From: Pelagibacterium nitratireducens
Lineage (GTDB): Bacteria > Pseudomonadota > Alphaproteobacteria > Rhizobiales > Devosiaceae
DNA length: 64,000 nt
Assembly (NCBI RefSeq): GCF_037044555.1
Contig: NZ_CP146275.1
Span: 3,576,501 to 3,640,500, forward strand
Reading direction: 5' to 3'
The notes beneath the pieces are model-generated. The model searched no databases and was not told the origin of the DNA. It saw only the letters and a program-made list of their open reading frames with translations. Of the stretch, positions 46,722 to 56,125 are shown piece after piece. Each line of letters opens with the position of its first letter. Position 1 is the stretch's first letter. The position numbers were made by a program, and so were the translations under genes.

Positions 46722-49700
46722 GCCAAGAAATCCTTCGCGTCCCGCCCGATACCAATGCCAAGCAGGCGCGGGTGGCCGAGCCGCGGGCCAATGCCTGGGT
46801 TTCGGCCAATGCGGGGTCGGGCAAGACCTATGTGCTCTCGCGCCGGGTACTGCGGCTGTTGCTGGATGGGGCTGCGCCCGAGGCCATCCTGTGCCTGACC
46901 TATACCAAGGCGGCGGCGGCCGAAATGCGGCACCGGGTGACGGGGATTCTGGCGGGATGGGCGCGGGCCGGCGAGGCCGGGCTGGAAGAAGATTTGTTCA
47001 AGCTTTTGGATTACCGCCCTTCGGAAGCCGAAAAGCTTAGGGCACGGAGCCTTTTCGCCCATGCGCTCGATACGCCGGGCGGGCTCAAGATCAACACCAT
47101 CCACGCCTTTTGCGAGGCGGTGTTGCAGCGCTTTCCGCGCGAGGCCGGCGTGCCGGTCAATTTCACGGTCATCGAGGACGCGGACGCCACGGCGCTGTTG
47201 CGCGAGGCGCGCGAGGGGGTGATCGCCGAAGGGCTCAAGGCCGATGGGCCGGTGGGCGCGGCGGTGCGGGCACTGTTCGATGCGCTCAGCGACAGCCAGA
47301 TCGAAACCGCGATTGGCCAATGCCTTGCCAACAACCGCAAGCTGGGTCCGATCCTTGCCGATCCCGAGCGGGCGATTGGAGCGATGCGGGCCAGCATGGG
47401 GCTGGGCGCGGGCGAGACAATCGAAGCGTTCAATCGCCAGGTTGTGGATGGGATGCTGGTTTCGACGGGCGAATTTCCCGTGATCTGGTCGCTGACACCG
47501 CCCGGCGTCGCCAAGCGGGCCGGGTTCGAGGACAAGCTGGGGCGGATCGACCGGGCGGCCCCAACCGCCAGCCAGCTTTTCGCCGCCTATCTCACCGCAG
47601 CAGGGACGGCGCCCAAGCGCGGGTTCCCGGCCAAAGCCATTGTCACGGCCATGCCCGAACTGGCCGAGCGGCTGACGGCCGAGGCGGAACGGCTCGAAGG
47701 GCTGTTCGAAAAATCCAAGGCCCTGACCATCGCCGAAAACAGCGCGGCGCTGACAAGGGTTCTCGCGGCAATCCTGAAACGCTACGAGACGCAGAAGCGG
47801 GCCCGCTCGCTTATGGATTTCGACGATCTGGTGGCGCGCACGGCGGCGTTGCTGGGCGACAGAGGCATGGGCGAATGGGTGCGCTACAAGCTCGATGCGG
47901 GAATCGACCATATCCTTGTCGATGAAAGCCAGGACACCAATCCCGAGCAATGGGCGGTGATCGATGCGCTGGTCGACGATTATTTTTCCGGAGCGGGGGC
48001 AGCGCAAAGGCCCAAGACGATCTTTGCGGTGGGCGACCCCAAGCAATCGATCTATTCGTTTCAGGGGGCCGAGCCAAAACTGTTTCTGGACAAGGGACGC
48101 GCGCTGGCGGCGGCAGCCAGGGCGGCGGGGCGCATCTGGTACGGAGAGACGCTGGAAACAAGTTTTCGCACGCTGGGGGAAATCCTTATCGGTGTGGACA
48201 AGGTGTTTGGCCGGCCCGATATCGCAGCATCGCTTCTGGCCGAGACGATCCGGCATGAGCCGGCGCGAACGCGAACCGGCGGGCGGATCGAAATCTGGCC
48301 GGTGATCGAAAATCCCGACAGCCCGGAGATTCCCCAAGCCTGGCCGACCGAGCCGGTGGAAAGCCTTGCGGCGGCGCCAAAACAATTGGCGAACCGGATT
48401 GCCGATACGATTGCCGGCTGGATCGAAAGGCGGGCGCCGATCGGGCCGGGGGGGCGGGCGATGCGGCCCGAGGATATTTTGATCCTCGTCCAGAAGCGCA
48501 AGGGGATTTTTCCCGAGATCGTGCGGGCGCTCAAACAGCGCAATATCGCCAGCCCAGGCGCCGACCGGTTGCCGGTTTCGGCCCATATCGCCATCGACGA
48601 TCTTCTTGGGCTTGCCGATTTCCTGCTCAATCCGGCCGACGATCTGACGCTGGCGGCGGTCTTGCGCTCGCCGCTGTTTGCGATTTCCGAGGAGCAATTG
48701 TTCACGCTGGCTCATGGGCGGGGGAAGGCAAGCCTTTATGAACGGCTGGCCGCGAGCGGGATGGAGGCCGCGCAGGCCGCATATGAGCGGTTGAGCGGGC
48801 TGCGGCAGCGGCTCGATTTCGATCGGCCATACGAATTTTTCGCGCATGTGCTGTACGGTCAGGGCGGGCTGAAACAGTTTCATGCGCGGCTGGGCGAGGA
48901 AGTGGACGAGGTGATCGCCGAATTTTTAGATCTGGCGCTCGAGCACGAGACGTCCGATCAACCATCGCTCACCGGGTTTGTCGCTTCGATGCGGGCCTCG
49001 GACATTGTGATCAAGCGCGATCTGGTGGCCAGAGCGGGCGGCGTGCGGGTGATGACGGTGCATGGGGCCAAGGGGCTCGAAGCGCCCGTCGTGATTCTTG
49101 CCGATGCGGCGACCAAGCCGCGGGCGGTGTCCGATGCCGTGTTTTTCGGCACCCGTGATGGCGCGGCGTTCCTGCTCTATTGCCCGAGCAAGGACAGCCA
49201 TTGCGACGCCTCGCGGCCGCTGCGGGCCGAGGTGGAGGCGCGCAATGTCGCTGAATACTGGCGCAATCTTTATGTGGGCATGACGCGGGCCGAGGAGGCG
49301 CTCCATATCGCGGGGACGCTCGACAGCCGCACCAAGGTGGAGGAAACCTGGTTCGGCGCGGTGTCGGGCGCTCTGGGCGACGAGAGCGCCACGGTTTGCG
49401 ACCATCGGGGGGACGTGTTGCGGTTTCCGGCGGCGGGGGCGGCTGACGGGGCGGGCGGGCAGGCGAGCGATGATGTGCGTGCCTCAACGCAACCGCTGAG
49501 GTTGGGGCCACCGCAAAGGCGCGCGGCGTTGCCGATCATCACCCCGTCGCGGCACGATGAGGTCTGGGTGCCGTCGGGGCTGGAAACGGCAGCGGAAAGT
49601 CTGCTCGATGCGCGCGGGGCGCGGCTGCGGGGCATTGCGCTGCACGCGCTGCTGCAGCATTTGAGTGCCGTACCTCAGGAGCGGCGCGAGGCCGTGGCGC

Positions 49701-50131
49701 TGAGCGCAGCGCAGACGCTCTTGCCCGACGATCCCGAACTTGCCGGGCCGGTGGCCGCGCGGGGGCTGGCGATCCTTTGCGATCCGGCGTTGGCCGGTCT
49801 GTTCGGAGCTGACAGCCGCGCCGAGGTGCCGTTCTCGCTTAAAGTGCGGCAGGGCGGGTCCGAGGCGCGGCTTGAGGGGCGGATCGACCGGCTGGTGGTC
49901 GGGGAGAGCGTTCTGGTGGTCGATTACAAGTCCGATGCGGGGGTGCCGGGCGGGCCGGAGGCGGTTTCGGCGGGGTATGTGCGCCAGTTGGCGCTATACC
50001 GGCTGGCAGCGCAGCGCCTGTTTGCGGGAAAGAGGGTCGAGGCGGCGATCCTGTGGACGGAAAATTCGCACCTCATGACCATTCCAGCCGGTCTGCTCGA
50101 TGCGGCTGTGGGCGACGTCACGGTGCTGTGA
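46718..50131 (+). CDS. addA: Double-strand break repair helicase-nuclease AddA
   Basis: An 1137-residue UvrD/RecB-type helicase. Motif I is SANAGSGKTYVLSRR near residue 28-42, motif Ia is CLTYTKAAAAEM, motif II is ILVDESQDTNPEQW, motif III is FAVGDPKQSIYSFQGA, motif V is VMTVHGAKGLEAPVVI, and motif VI is LYVGMTRAEEAL. The C-terminal nuclease has the catalytic VVDYKSDAGVPGG near residue 1069. It unwinds and trims double-strand ends with AddB. The start overlaps the addB stop (ATGA). Confidence 0.96.
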   Translation: MSQEILRVPPDTNAKQARVAEPRANAWVSANAGSGKTYVLSRRVLRLLLDGAAPEAILCLTYTKAAAAEMRHRVTGILAGWARAGEAGLEEDLFKLLDYRPSEAEKLRARSLFAHALDTPGGLKINTIHAFCEAVLQRFPREAGVPVNFTVIEDADATALLREAREGVIAEGLKADGPVGAAVRALFDALSDSQIETAIGQCLANNRKLGPILADPERAIGAMRASMGLGAGETIEAFNRQVVDGMLVSTGEFPVIWSLTPPGVAKRAGFEDKLGRIDRAAPTASQLFAAYLTAAGTAPKRGFPAKAIVTAMPELAERLTAEAERLEGLFEKSKALTIAENSAALTRVLAAILKRYETQKRARSLMDFDDLVARTAALLGDRGMGEWVRYKLDAGIDHILVDESQDTNPEQWAVIDALVDDYFSGAGAAQRPKTIFAVGDPKQSIYSFQGAEPKLFLDKGRALAAAARAAGRIWYGETLETSFRTLGEILIGVDKVFGRPDIAASLLAETIRHEPARTRTGGRIEIWPVIENPDSPEIPQAWPTEPVESLAAAPKQLANRIADTIAGWIERRAPIGPGGRAMRPEDILILVQKRKGIFPEIVRALKQRNIASPGADRLPVSAHIAIDDLLGLADFLLNPADDLTLAAVLRSPLFAISEEQLFTLAHGRGKASLYERLAASGMEAAQAAYERLSGLRQRLDFDRPYEFFAHVLYGQGGLKQFHARLGEEVDEVIAEFLDLALEHETSDQPSLTGFVASMRASDIVIKRDLVARAGGVRVMTVHGAKGLEAPVVILADAATKPRAVSDAVFFGTRDGAAFLLYCPSKDSHCDASRPLRAEVEARNVAEYWRNLYVGMTRAEEALHIAGTLDSRTKVEETWFGAVSGALGDESATVCDHRGDVLRFPAAGAADGAGGQASDDVRASTQPLRLGPPQRRAALPIITPSRHDEVWVPSGLETAAESLLDARGARLRGIALHALLQHLSAVPQERREAVALSAAQTLLPDDPELAGPVAARGLAILCDPALAGLFGADSRAEVPFSLKVRQGGSEARLEGRIDRLVVGESVLVVDYKSDAGVPGGPEAVSAGYVRQLALYRLAAQRLFAGKRVEAAILWTENSHLMTIPAGLLDAAVGDVTVL

Positions 50132-50239
50132 GAAGGACACCTGACAGGGAGGCTTGAACTGGCTCCCGACTCTGCCTAGCTATAGTGCAACGTAATTCTC
50201 AAAGGTCCATATGTGGGGCCTGACAATAAAGGTAGTGCC

Positions 50240-50563
50240 ATGACCGGACACGTTACAGACGCCAATTTCTCCACGGAAGTCCTGGGCTCGAAAGAACCTG
50301 TGCTCGTTGATTTCTGGGCGGAATGGTGCGGTCCTTGCCGGGCGATCGCCCCGATCCTCGAAGAGATTTCGGGCGAGATGGCGGGCAAGGTCAAGATCGT
50401 AAAGCTCAATGTCGATGAAAATCCCGGTGTTGCCGCGCAGTATGGCGTGCGCTCGATCCCGACCATGATCCTGTTCAAGGGCGGCGAAGCTGCCGACATC
50501 AAGATCGGTGCGGGCACGCCCAAGGCCGGTCTTGTCAAATGGCTCGAAGGCCACGCCGCCTAG
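50240..50563 (+). CDS. trxA: Thioredoxin
   Basis: A 107-residue thioredoxin with the redox centre [16 protein letters not shown] at about residues 27-42 and the cis-proline loop [10 protein letters not shown]. It reduces disulfides in cytoplasmic proteins such as ribonucleotide reductase. AAAGG lies 7 nt before the ATG. The addAB-trxA order is conserved in Hyphomicrobiales. It is 108 bp from addA and probably has its own promoter. Confidence 0.97.
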   Translation: MTGHVTDANFSTEVLGSKEPVLVDFWAEWCGPCRAIAPILEEISGEMAGKVKIVKLNVDENPGVAAQYGVRSIPTMILFKGGEAADIKIGAGTPKAGLVKWLEGHAA

Positions 50564-50668
50564 GGATTGGCAGGTGAGGTCTGGCTGCAAACGCGGGATT
50601 TCGCTGACGCGGACCTTCGGTTCGTTCAGCCCTGACCTGTCCTGAGATCCATTAAGGTTTCAAGATTT

Positions 50669-50738
50669 CTCGCCTCTCCTTTCGTTTGGGCGAGACAGCA
50701 GAACGCCTCCAGCCTTCGGGTTGGAGGCGTTTTGTTTA
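50669..50738 (+). terminator. Tandem hairpins with Rho-independent terminator downstream of trxA
   Basis: First hairpin TCTCGCC/GGCGAGA (50669-50696, 14-nt loop), then a strong stem AACGCCTCCAGCC-TTCG-GGTTGGAGGCGTT (50702-50731) followed by TTGTTTATT. The stem end lies 168 bases past the trxA stop. It ends the trxA transcript or a short RNA encoded in 50564-50700. Confidence 0.8.
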
Positions 50739-50815
50739 TTGGGCAAACTTGTGAAATCGGGCGATTGCGAGTTCACTGGCGGTGCTGTTTTGACCACTGC
50801 ATGGGACCGGGCCTT

Positions 50816-51928
50816 ATGTTTTTTTCTTTCCTGCGCGCTGCGCTGTTCGCGATTGTCGCCGTTTCGACCGCGATTGCCACGGGGCCCGCCGGCGCCCAGA
50901 GCGACCAAACTCCTGTTCCGTCTGCAGACCAGCCCATGACCGTGGGCGTTTATGTGCACCCGCCCTTTGTCATGGAAGCCGACGGGCAATTTGACGGCAT
51001 GGCGATCGAGCTTTGGCGGTGGCTGGCCTCCCAGCTCGATCTCGAGAGCGAATATGTCGAGTTCGACACAATCGGCGACCTGGTGGACGCCACGGCGTCC
51101 GGGGAGGTGGACGTTGCGGTGACCAACATTACCGTGACGCGGGGACGGGCCGAGCGGATCGATTTCACCCATCCCTGGTTCGACGCCGGCCAGCGCATCA
51201 TGGTCGACGAATTTTCCGGGGGGAGCTTTTTCGATCTTGTCGCGGGACTCAACGAATCGGGCCATCTGCGCGCCTATGCTTGGATTCTCGTCGTCATTAT
51301 CGTCGCCACGGTTCTGGTGACGCTGTTCGACCGTCGCTTCGACAAGGATTTTCCCCGCCGCTGGAGGGACGGGCTTGCCGAGGGATTTTACACCGTCATG
51401 TCGGTTGCGACTTCGGGCAAACCGCCGGCGCGCAAGAACCTTTTCGGCTGGGCTGGCCGATTCTGGCAGGGGCTCTGGCTGGTCTGCGGCATTGCGGTTC
51501 TGGCCTATCTCACCTCATCGGTGACGAGCGTGATGACCACCCTTTCGCTCAACAACCAGATCAATACCGAGGCAGACCTGCCCGGCAGGGTGGTCGGGGT
51601 CCAGCCGGGTAGCGTATCGGAGGATTATGCACTCGAGGCCGGGCTCAACATCCGGCCGTTCAGCCATATCGATCAGGCCGTGGAGGCGCTGGTGGCGGGT
51701 CGGATCGACGCAATTGTCGGAGATGCGCCGGTGCTCGAATATTACGCGCATACCAACCCGCAACAATCGGTATCCGTTGTCGGCCCGATTTTTGCGCCGG
51801 ACAAATATGGCTTTGGACTGCCCCAGCGCAGCGAGATGACGCGCCAGCTCTCGGTGGAACTGATCGGCGCACATGAAAGCGGGCTGATCGCTGACCTTAA
51901 GACACGCTATTTCGGAGACGAGTCCTAG
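50816..51928 (+). CDS. GluR0-like ligand-gated ion channel (bacterial ionotropic glutamate receptor type)
   Basis: A 370-residue protein with the order signal peptide (1-28), ligand lobe 1 (41-140), membrane helix (154-172), pore loop (185-205), membrane helix (214-235), lobe 2 (245-365). This is a periplasmic amino-acid-binding protein split by a two-helix pore, as in Synechocystis GluR0. Lobe 1 has VGVYVHPPFV and the ligand-region arginine in TRGRAERIDFTHPW. The pore loop reads FYTVMSVATSGKPP and lacks the potassium filter TVGYG, so ion selectivity is open. The second helix has WLVCGIAVLAYLTSSVTSVMT. ATG 50801 is an alternative start. Confidence 0.82.
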   Translation: MFFSFLRAALFAIVAVSTAIATGPAGAQSDQTPVPSADQPMTVGVYVHPPFVMEADGQFDGMAIELWRWLASQLDLESEYVEFDTIGDLVDATASGEVDVAVTNITVTRGRAERIDFTHPWFDAGQRIMVDEFSGGSFFDLVAGLNESGHLRAYAWILVVIIVATVLVTLFDRRFDKDFPRRWRDGLAEGFYTVMSVATSGKPPARKNLFGWAGRFWQGLWLVCGIAVLAYLTSSVTSVMTTLSLNNQINTEADLPGRVVGVQPGSVSEDYALEAGLNIRPFSHIDQAVEALVAGRIDAIVGDAPVLEYYAHTNPQQSVSVVGPIFAPDKYGFGLPQRSEMTRQLSVELIGAHESGLIADLKTRYFGDES

Positions 51929-51992
51929 AGCCTTGTTTTGTGGGGTTTTCGAACCGCAAAACCGTTTCCGCTCTTGCTGGCCACGCTCTAAA
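51926..51992. repeat. Palindromic intergenic repeat family B (copy 2)
   Basis: TAGAGCCTTGTTTTGTGG...AACCGCAAAACCGTTTCC...CCACGCTCTA. It shares the core with copy 1 at 29330-29440 and provides the stop codon of the channel gene. Confidence 0.65.
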
Positions 51993-52028
51993 CCGCGTTT
52001 GCGGCGAGGCCCGGAATAGAGCCCGGCT

Positions 52029-53321
52029 TCAAACCGGCGGGGTCCTGTTCTGCCTGAGCACGGCTCCGGCCAGATAGAGCGAGCCGCAGATGACGATGCG
52101 GGCGCCTTCGAAATGGGCGGCGCGCTGCAGGGCGGCGGGGATCGAACGGGCGATGGTGGTGTCGATGCCCCTGGCTTTGGGGAAACCGGCAAGCGCGCGG
52201 GCCGGCAGGGCGCCGGTTTCGCCGGGGATGGGGACGGTAAAGACGTGGCTGGCCATATCGGCCAGAGGCGCAAAGAAATTGGCGGCGTCCTTTGAGGCCA
52301 TCATGCCGCACACCAGAACCAGCGGGGCGGGGCGGGCCTTGTTCATGTCCTTGAGCGCAGCAGCGAGCACCCCGGCACCGGCCGCGTTGTGGCCGCCATC
52401 AAGCCAGAGTTCCTGGCCCTCGGCGAGGTAGGACGACAGCGCGCCGCGCAGCGGCATGAGCCGGGCCGGCCAGACCACCGAGCGCAGCCCTGCGCCGAGC
52501 TGATCCTCGTTCTCGACAAGGTGGAAATGGCGCATGGCGGCAAGGGCGAGCGCCGCGTTGTCGACCTGGTGGGCGCCGGCCAGGGCCGGCAGGGGCAGGT
52601 CGAGCAGCCCATCCTCATCCTGATAGACGAGCTTGCCGCGCTGGGCAAAGCCGTCGAAATCGACCCCGGCGGCAAAGGGGACAACGCCAAGTTTTTTCGC
52701 TTCGGCATCGATCACATCCATGGCGTCATCGGGCTGGCGGGCGACGACCAGCGGCGCGCCGCGCTTTACGATGCCGGCCTTGGCCGAAGCGATTTCGGCG
52801 ATGGTTTCGCCCAGGAACTGGGTGTGATCGGAGGAAATGGGGGTGATGATGGTGCCGTGCGGCTTTTCGATGACGTTGGTCGAATCGAAGCGCCCCCCGA
52901 GCCCCACTTCGAGCAGCAGGTAGTCGGCCGGCACGCGCGAGAACAGCAGGAAGGCAGCGGCGGTGGTGATCTCGAAAAAGGTGATCGGCCTGCCGCCATT
53001 GGCCGCTTCGCATTCTTCGAGCGCGGCGTTGAGCGCCCGGGCGGAAACGAGTTTTCCGGCCAGCCGGACCCGTTCGCGGAAGGCGACGAGATGGGGGGAG
53101 GTATAGACATGGACACGTTTGCCCTGCGCTTCGAGCATGGCGCGCAAGAAGGCTATGGTCGAACCCTTGCCATTGGTGCCGGCCACATGGATGACCGGCG
53201 GCAGGCGGTCCTGCGGGCGGCCGATGGCTTCAAGCATGCGCTCGGTGCGCCCAAGCTCGAGATCGATGAGCTTGGGGTGGAGCGTGAGCAGCCGCTTGAG
53301 GATCGCGTCGGTGCGGGACAC
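52029..53321 (-). CDS. folC: Bifunctional folylpolyglutamate synthase/dihydrofolate synthase
   Basis: A 430-residue Mur-ligase-fold enzyme. The P-loop is VIHVAGTNGKGSTIAFLRA near residues 43-61, YTSPHLVAFRERVRLAGK is the substrate segment, ISSDHTQFLGETIAEIASAKAGIVK is the Mur-ligase DHTxxLG region, and WLDGGHNAAGA begins the C-terminal domain. It adds glutamate to dihydropteroate and to folates. Translation starts at a GTG. accD lies 23 bp upstream in the same operon. Confidence 0.96.
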   Translation of the reverse strand: MSRTDAILKRLLTLHPKLIDLELGRTERMLEAIGRPQDRLPPVIHVAGTNGKGSTIAFLRAMLEAQGKRVHVYTSPHLVAFRERVRLAGKLVSARALNAALEECEAANGGRPITFFEITTAAAFLLFSRVPADYLLLEVGLGGRFDSTNVIEKPHGTIITPISSDHTQFLGETIAEIASAKAGIVKRGAPLVVARQPDDAMDVIDAEAKKLGVVPFAAGVDFDGFAQRGKLVYQDEDGLLDLPLPALAGAHQVDNAALALAAMRHFHLVENEDQLGAGLRSVVWPARLMPLRGALSSYLAEGQELWLDGGHNAAGAGVLAAALKDMNKARPAPLVLVCGMMASKDAANFFAPLADMASHVFTVPIPGETGALPARALAGFPKARGIDTTIARSIPAALQRAAHFEGARIVICGSLYLAGAVLRQNRTPPV

Positions 53322-53344
53322 GGCTGACCTATCAATTCAAAGGT

Positions 53345-54337
53345 TTATTCGGCGTGACCGGCGACGGGGGCATTGGCGAGGAAATCTTCGTCACCATCGC
53401 TTTCGGCGGCAAGTGCGGCGTCGCGGGTGGTGACGGTGGCGACCGCGGCCCCGGCAACGGCACGGGCAGCGGGAATGGCCTCGTTGACCGGAGCCCGGGT
53501 CAAAAGACCGATCAGCGAACCGATGGTCGAGCGCAGATCATGCCGATGGACGACCATATCGACCATGCCATGATCATAGAGATATTCGGACCGCTGGAAG
53601 CCCTTGGGGAGCTTTTCGCGGATGGTCTGCTCGATGACGCGCGGGCCGGCAAAACAGATCAGGGCACCGGGTTCGGCGATCTGGACGTCGCCCAGCATGG
53701 CATAGGAGGCCGTGACGCCGCCGGTGGTGGGATTGGTCAACACCACGATATAGGGCAGACCCGCTTCGCGCAGGCGCTGCACGGCAACCGTGGTGCGCGG
53801 CATCTGCATGAGCGAGAGAATACCCTCCTGCATGCGGGCACCGCCCGAGGCGGTGAAGATCACGAAGGGGAGCTTTTTTTCCACAGCCAGCTCAAGCCCG
53901 GTGATGATGGCGGACCCTGCCGCCATGCCGAGCGAGCCGAGCATGAAATCGCCATCCTGAACGGTGACCACCGCTTCCTGGCCATAGAGCTTGCCGGTGG
54001 CGACCACGATCGCATCGTCGCGCCCGGTGGTGTTGCGGGCTTCCTTGAGACGGTCGGTGTAGCGCTTGGTATCGCGGAATTTCAGCGGATCGGCGGCGAC
54101 CGCGGGCAGGGCGATGGTTGTGTATTGGCCATCGTCAAAAAAGTGACCCAGACGATCGGTTGGCTTGATCTTCATGTGGTAGCCCGAATTGGGCACGACC
54201 CACTGATTGGCCTCCAGATCGCGATGGAACACCATTTCCCCGGTTTCGGGGCATTTGACCCACAGATTGTCCTCGACCTCGCGGCGATTGAGGAAGGAGC
54301 GAATCTTGGGGCGAACGACGTTGTCGATCCAGTTCAT
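53345..54337 (-). CDS. accD: Acetyl-CoA carboxylase carboxyltransferase subunit beta
   Basis: A 330-residue AccD. The crotonase-fold core shows [39 protein letters not shown] and [37 protein letters not shown]. It transfers CO2 from biotin to acetyl-CoA. The N-terminal zinc ribbon of E. coli AccD is degenerate: only one of four cysteines remains ([11 protein letters not shown], with VVPNSGYHM in place of the second pair), as is usual in alphaproteobacteria as far as I recall. The ATG of MNWIDNVV is the family start. An acidic tail follows residue 310. Confidence 0.96.
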   Translation of the reverse strand: MNWIDNVVRPKIRSFLNRREVEDNLWVKCPETGEMVFHRDLEANQWVVPNSGYHMKIKPTDRLGHFFDDGQYTTIALPAVAADPLKFRDTKRYTDRLKEARNTTGRDDAIVVATGKLYGQEAVVTVQDGDFMLGSLGMAAGSAIITGLELAVEKKLPFVIFTASGGARMQEGILSLMQMPRTTVAVQRLREAGLPYIVVLTNPTTGGVTASYAMLGDVQIAEPGALICFAGPRVIEQTIREKLPKGFQRSEYLYDHGMVDMVVHRHDLRSTIGSLIGLLTRAPVNEAIPAARAVAGAAVATVTTRDAALAAESDGDEDFLANAPVAGHAE

Positions 54338-54410
54338 TTTCTCTCGTCTCAGCTTTTCATTCGGGCGGAAAGCGCTGCCCAAGATGTAGGAAGCAATTGT
54401 GGCAATACTA

Positions 54411-55238
54411 TCAGCTTCTGGCGCTGCGTGCACCCTGCGCCAACGTGCGGACCAGATTGTGAACAGCCTGTGGAGTGCCCAGGCTGGCGCGGCCGTTTTC
54501 GAGCGATTTCTCGATTGCGGAGACCAGTGCGGAACCGACCACGACGCCGTCGGCGTCCTTGCCGATCAGCGCTGCATCCTCGACCGATTTGATGCCGAAG
54601 CCCACGGCAACGGGCAGATCGGTGACCGATTTGATGGCTTTGACCGCCGCGCCCACCGCCGCGCGGTTGCTGATTTCGGCGCCGGTGATGCCGGTCATCG
54701 AGACATAATAGACAAAGCCCGAGGCGTTGTTGAGCACGGTGGGCAGGCGGTTTGCGTCGGTTGTGGGTGTGGTGAGGCGGACGAAGTTGAGCCCGGCCTT
54801 GATCGCGGGGATGCACAATTCGTCATCCTCCTCGGCGGGGAGGTCGACGACGATCAGGCCATCGACGCCCGATTTGACCGCTTCGGCAATGAAATTTTCG
54901 ACGCCATAGATGTAGATGGGATTGTAGTATCCCATCAAAACGATTGGGGTTTCATCGTCCTTTTCCCGGAAACGGGCGACCATCCGCAGGGTTTTTTCAA
55001 GGCTCATGCCGGCGGCAAGGGCACGCTGGCCGGCGAGCTGGATGGCGACCCCATCGGCCATGGGATCGGAGAAGGGCATGCCCAGCTCGATCACATCGGC
55101 GCCGGCCTCGGGGAGCCCGGCGAGAATGGCGTCGGCGGTTTCGGGATCGGGATCGCCCGCCATGATGAAGGAGACGAAGGCGGGGCGGTTTTCGGCCCGC
55201 GTCTTTTCAAACCGCTTGTCGATGCGCGAGGCGCCCAT
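54411..55238 (-). CDS. trpA: Tryptophan synthase alpha chain
   Basis: A 275-residue TrpA TIM barrel. The catalytic glutamate is in [17 protein letters not shown] near residue 50, the catalytic aspartate in [13 protein letters not shown] near 131, the phosphate loop is [11 protein letters not shown], and GVTGxR-type glycine is seen as SMTGITGAE. It cleaves indole-3-glycerol phosphate and passes indole to TrpB. It lies upstream of accD, as in other Hyphomicrobiales, but trpB is 2.9 kb away instead of adjacent. Confidence 0.96.
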   Translation of the reverse strand: MGASRIDKRFEKTRAENRPAFVSFIMAGDPDPETADAILAGLPEAGADVIELGMPFSDPMADGVAIQLAGQRALAAGMSLEKTLRMVARFREKDDETPIVLMGYYNPIYIYGVENFIAEAVKSGVDGLIVVDLPAEEDDELCIPAIKAGLNFVRLTTPTTDANRLPTVLNNASGFVYYVSMTGITGAEISNRAAVGAAVKAIKSVTDLPVAVGFGIKSVEDAALIGKDADGVVVGSALVSAIEKSLENGRASLGTPQAVHNLVRTLAQGARSARS

Positions 55239-55314
55239 GAAATCTCCCGGTAGAAATGCCAGTTGTCGCGCGGATAAAGGACAGGTTGGGGGGTCAAGTC
55301 AACTCCGGCAACAC

Positions 55315-55347
55315 AAAAGGCACCCGGCGTAAGCGGGGTGCCTTTTT
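55315..55347 (-). terminator. Rho-independent terminator of the DUF1127 gene
   Basis: AAAAGGCACCC / GGGTGCCTTTTT inverted repeat with a 10-nt loop and T runs on both strands. It lies 25 bases past the stop of the minus-strand DUF1127 gene, and would isolate trpA from upstream transcription. Confidence 0.85.
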
Positions 55348-55371
55348 GATGTCGGTCGCGAAAGCGGAAAA

Positions 55372-55554
55372 TTACTTGGAGTTGAACGCGGTATCGAAAG
55401 CGTGGCGAGCGAGATCGGACCGGTTCAGACCGCGCGAGCGCAGCGCGTCGTCGGACATGCTGGACAGATCGGAATAAAGGTTCGAAGCATTGCGGGCGCG
55501 GCCCACGTCACCGAAAAAACCCGATATGGAAGCGAAAACGCCGTTGCGTGCCAT
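55372..55554 (-). CDS. DUF1127-like small protein
   Basis: A 60-residue protein: a short amphipathic N-terminus (FASISGFFGDVGRARNAS) then LYSDLSSMSDDALRSRGLNRSDLARHAFD, which follows the DUF1127 helix-turn pattern with L-x-x-x-G-L-x-R-x-D. AGGAG lies 9 nt before the ATG, and a strong terminator follows, so this is a monocistronic gene. Such genes in alphaproteobacteria are often abundant and stress or nutrient regulated; the function here is unknown. Confidence 0.8.
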   Translation of the reverse strand: MARNGVFASISGFFGDVGRARNASNLYSDLSSMSDDALRSRGLNRSDLARHAFDTAFNSK

Positions 55555-55700
55555 TGTTCAAATCTCCTGAAAGGTGCTTGATTTCTTTAGATTTAAATGC
55601 GCTTACCAGGGGCAATAAACAAGAGCTCAATGGGTATTCCAGCCATGCGCAGAACGGAGGGCTGACGGCCAGGGACGCCCGAGACGTCAGCCCCGGTATG

Positions 55701-56120
55701 CTAGGCCTTGCCCTCGGCCAGCAGCTTTTCGAGGTTGGCCAGGTTTTCCTGCCAGCCCCATTTGGCGCCGCCGATGGCTTGTTTCTGGTTGGGGTTAAAG
55801 CCGGTCTGCTCCATGCGCAGACGGGTGCCCGTGGCAGTGGGAGTGAGGGTGAAGACCACGACGCTTTCGAGCGCGTAGGCGGGATCGGAGTGCGGGTGGT
55901 TCCAGGTGTAGGACAGGGTCTTTTCGGGCTCTATGGCCAGAACCTCACATTCCACGCCGCCCCAATCGCCGCGCAGGGTGAAATTGTGCCCGATCTCGGG
56001 CTTGAAGTCGGTCTTCATCAGCCATTCCTCCATCAGGTGGGGCTGGGTGAGGGCGCGCCAGATCTTTTCGGGCGGGAAGGGGATTTCGCGTTCGACGGTG
56101 ACGGTGACGGGCTGGGTCAT
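55701..56120 (-). CDS. AHSA1/SRPBCC family protein
   Basis: A 139-residue START-like domain protein of the AHSA1 type: VEREIPFPPEKIWRALTQPHLMEEWL at residues 9-34, then the beta-rich core WGGVECEVLAIEPEKTLSYTW, and the C-terminal helix WQENLANLEKLLAEGKA. These form a hydrophobic cavity for unknown ligands. It is the last gene of an operon headed by an ArsR regulator, an association often seen for this family. Confidence 0.9.
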   Translation of the reverse strand: MTQPVTVTVEREIPFPPEKIWRALTQPHLMEEWLMKTDFKPEIGHNFTLRGDWGGVECEVLAIEPEKTLSYTWNHPHSDPAYALESVVVFTLTPTATGTRLRMEQTGFNPNQKQAIGGAKWGWQENLANLEKLLAEGKA

Positions 56121-56125
56121 GGCGG

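Noticed and set aside
46658..48883. 741-codon minus-strand frame across addA
   Set aside because: Antisense to conserved helicase motifs; product is Arg/Pro/Gln-rich without family character.
53354..54592. 412-codon plus-strand frame across accD and trpA
   Set aside because: Shadow of two conserved enzymes; His/Gly-rich with no domain.
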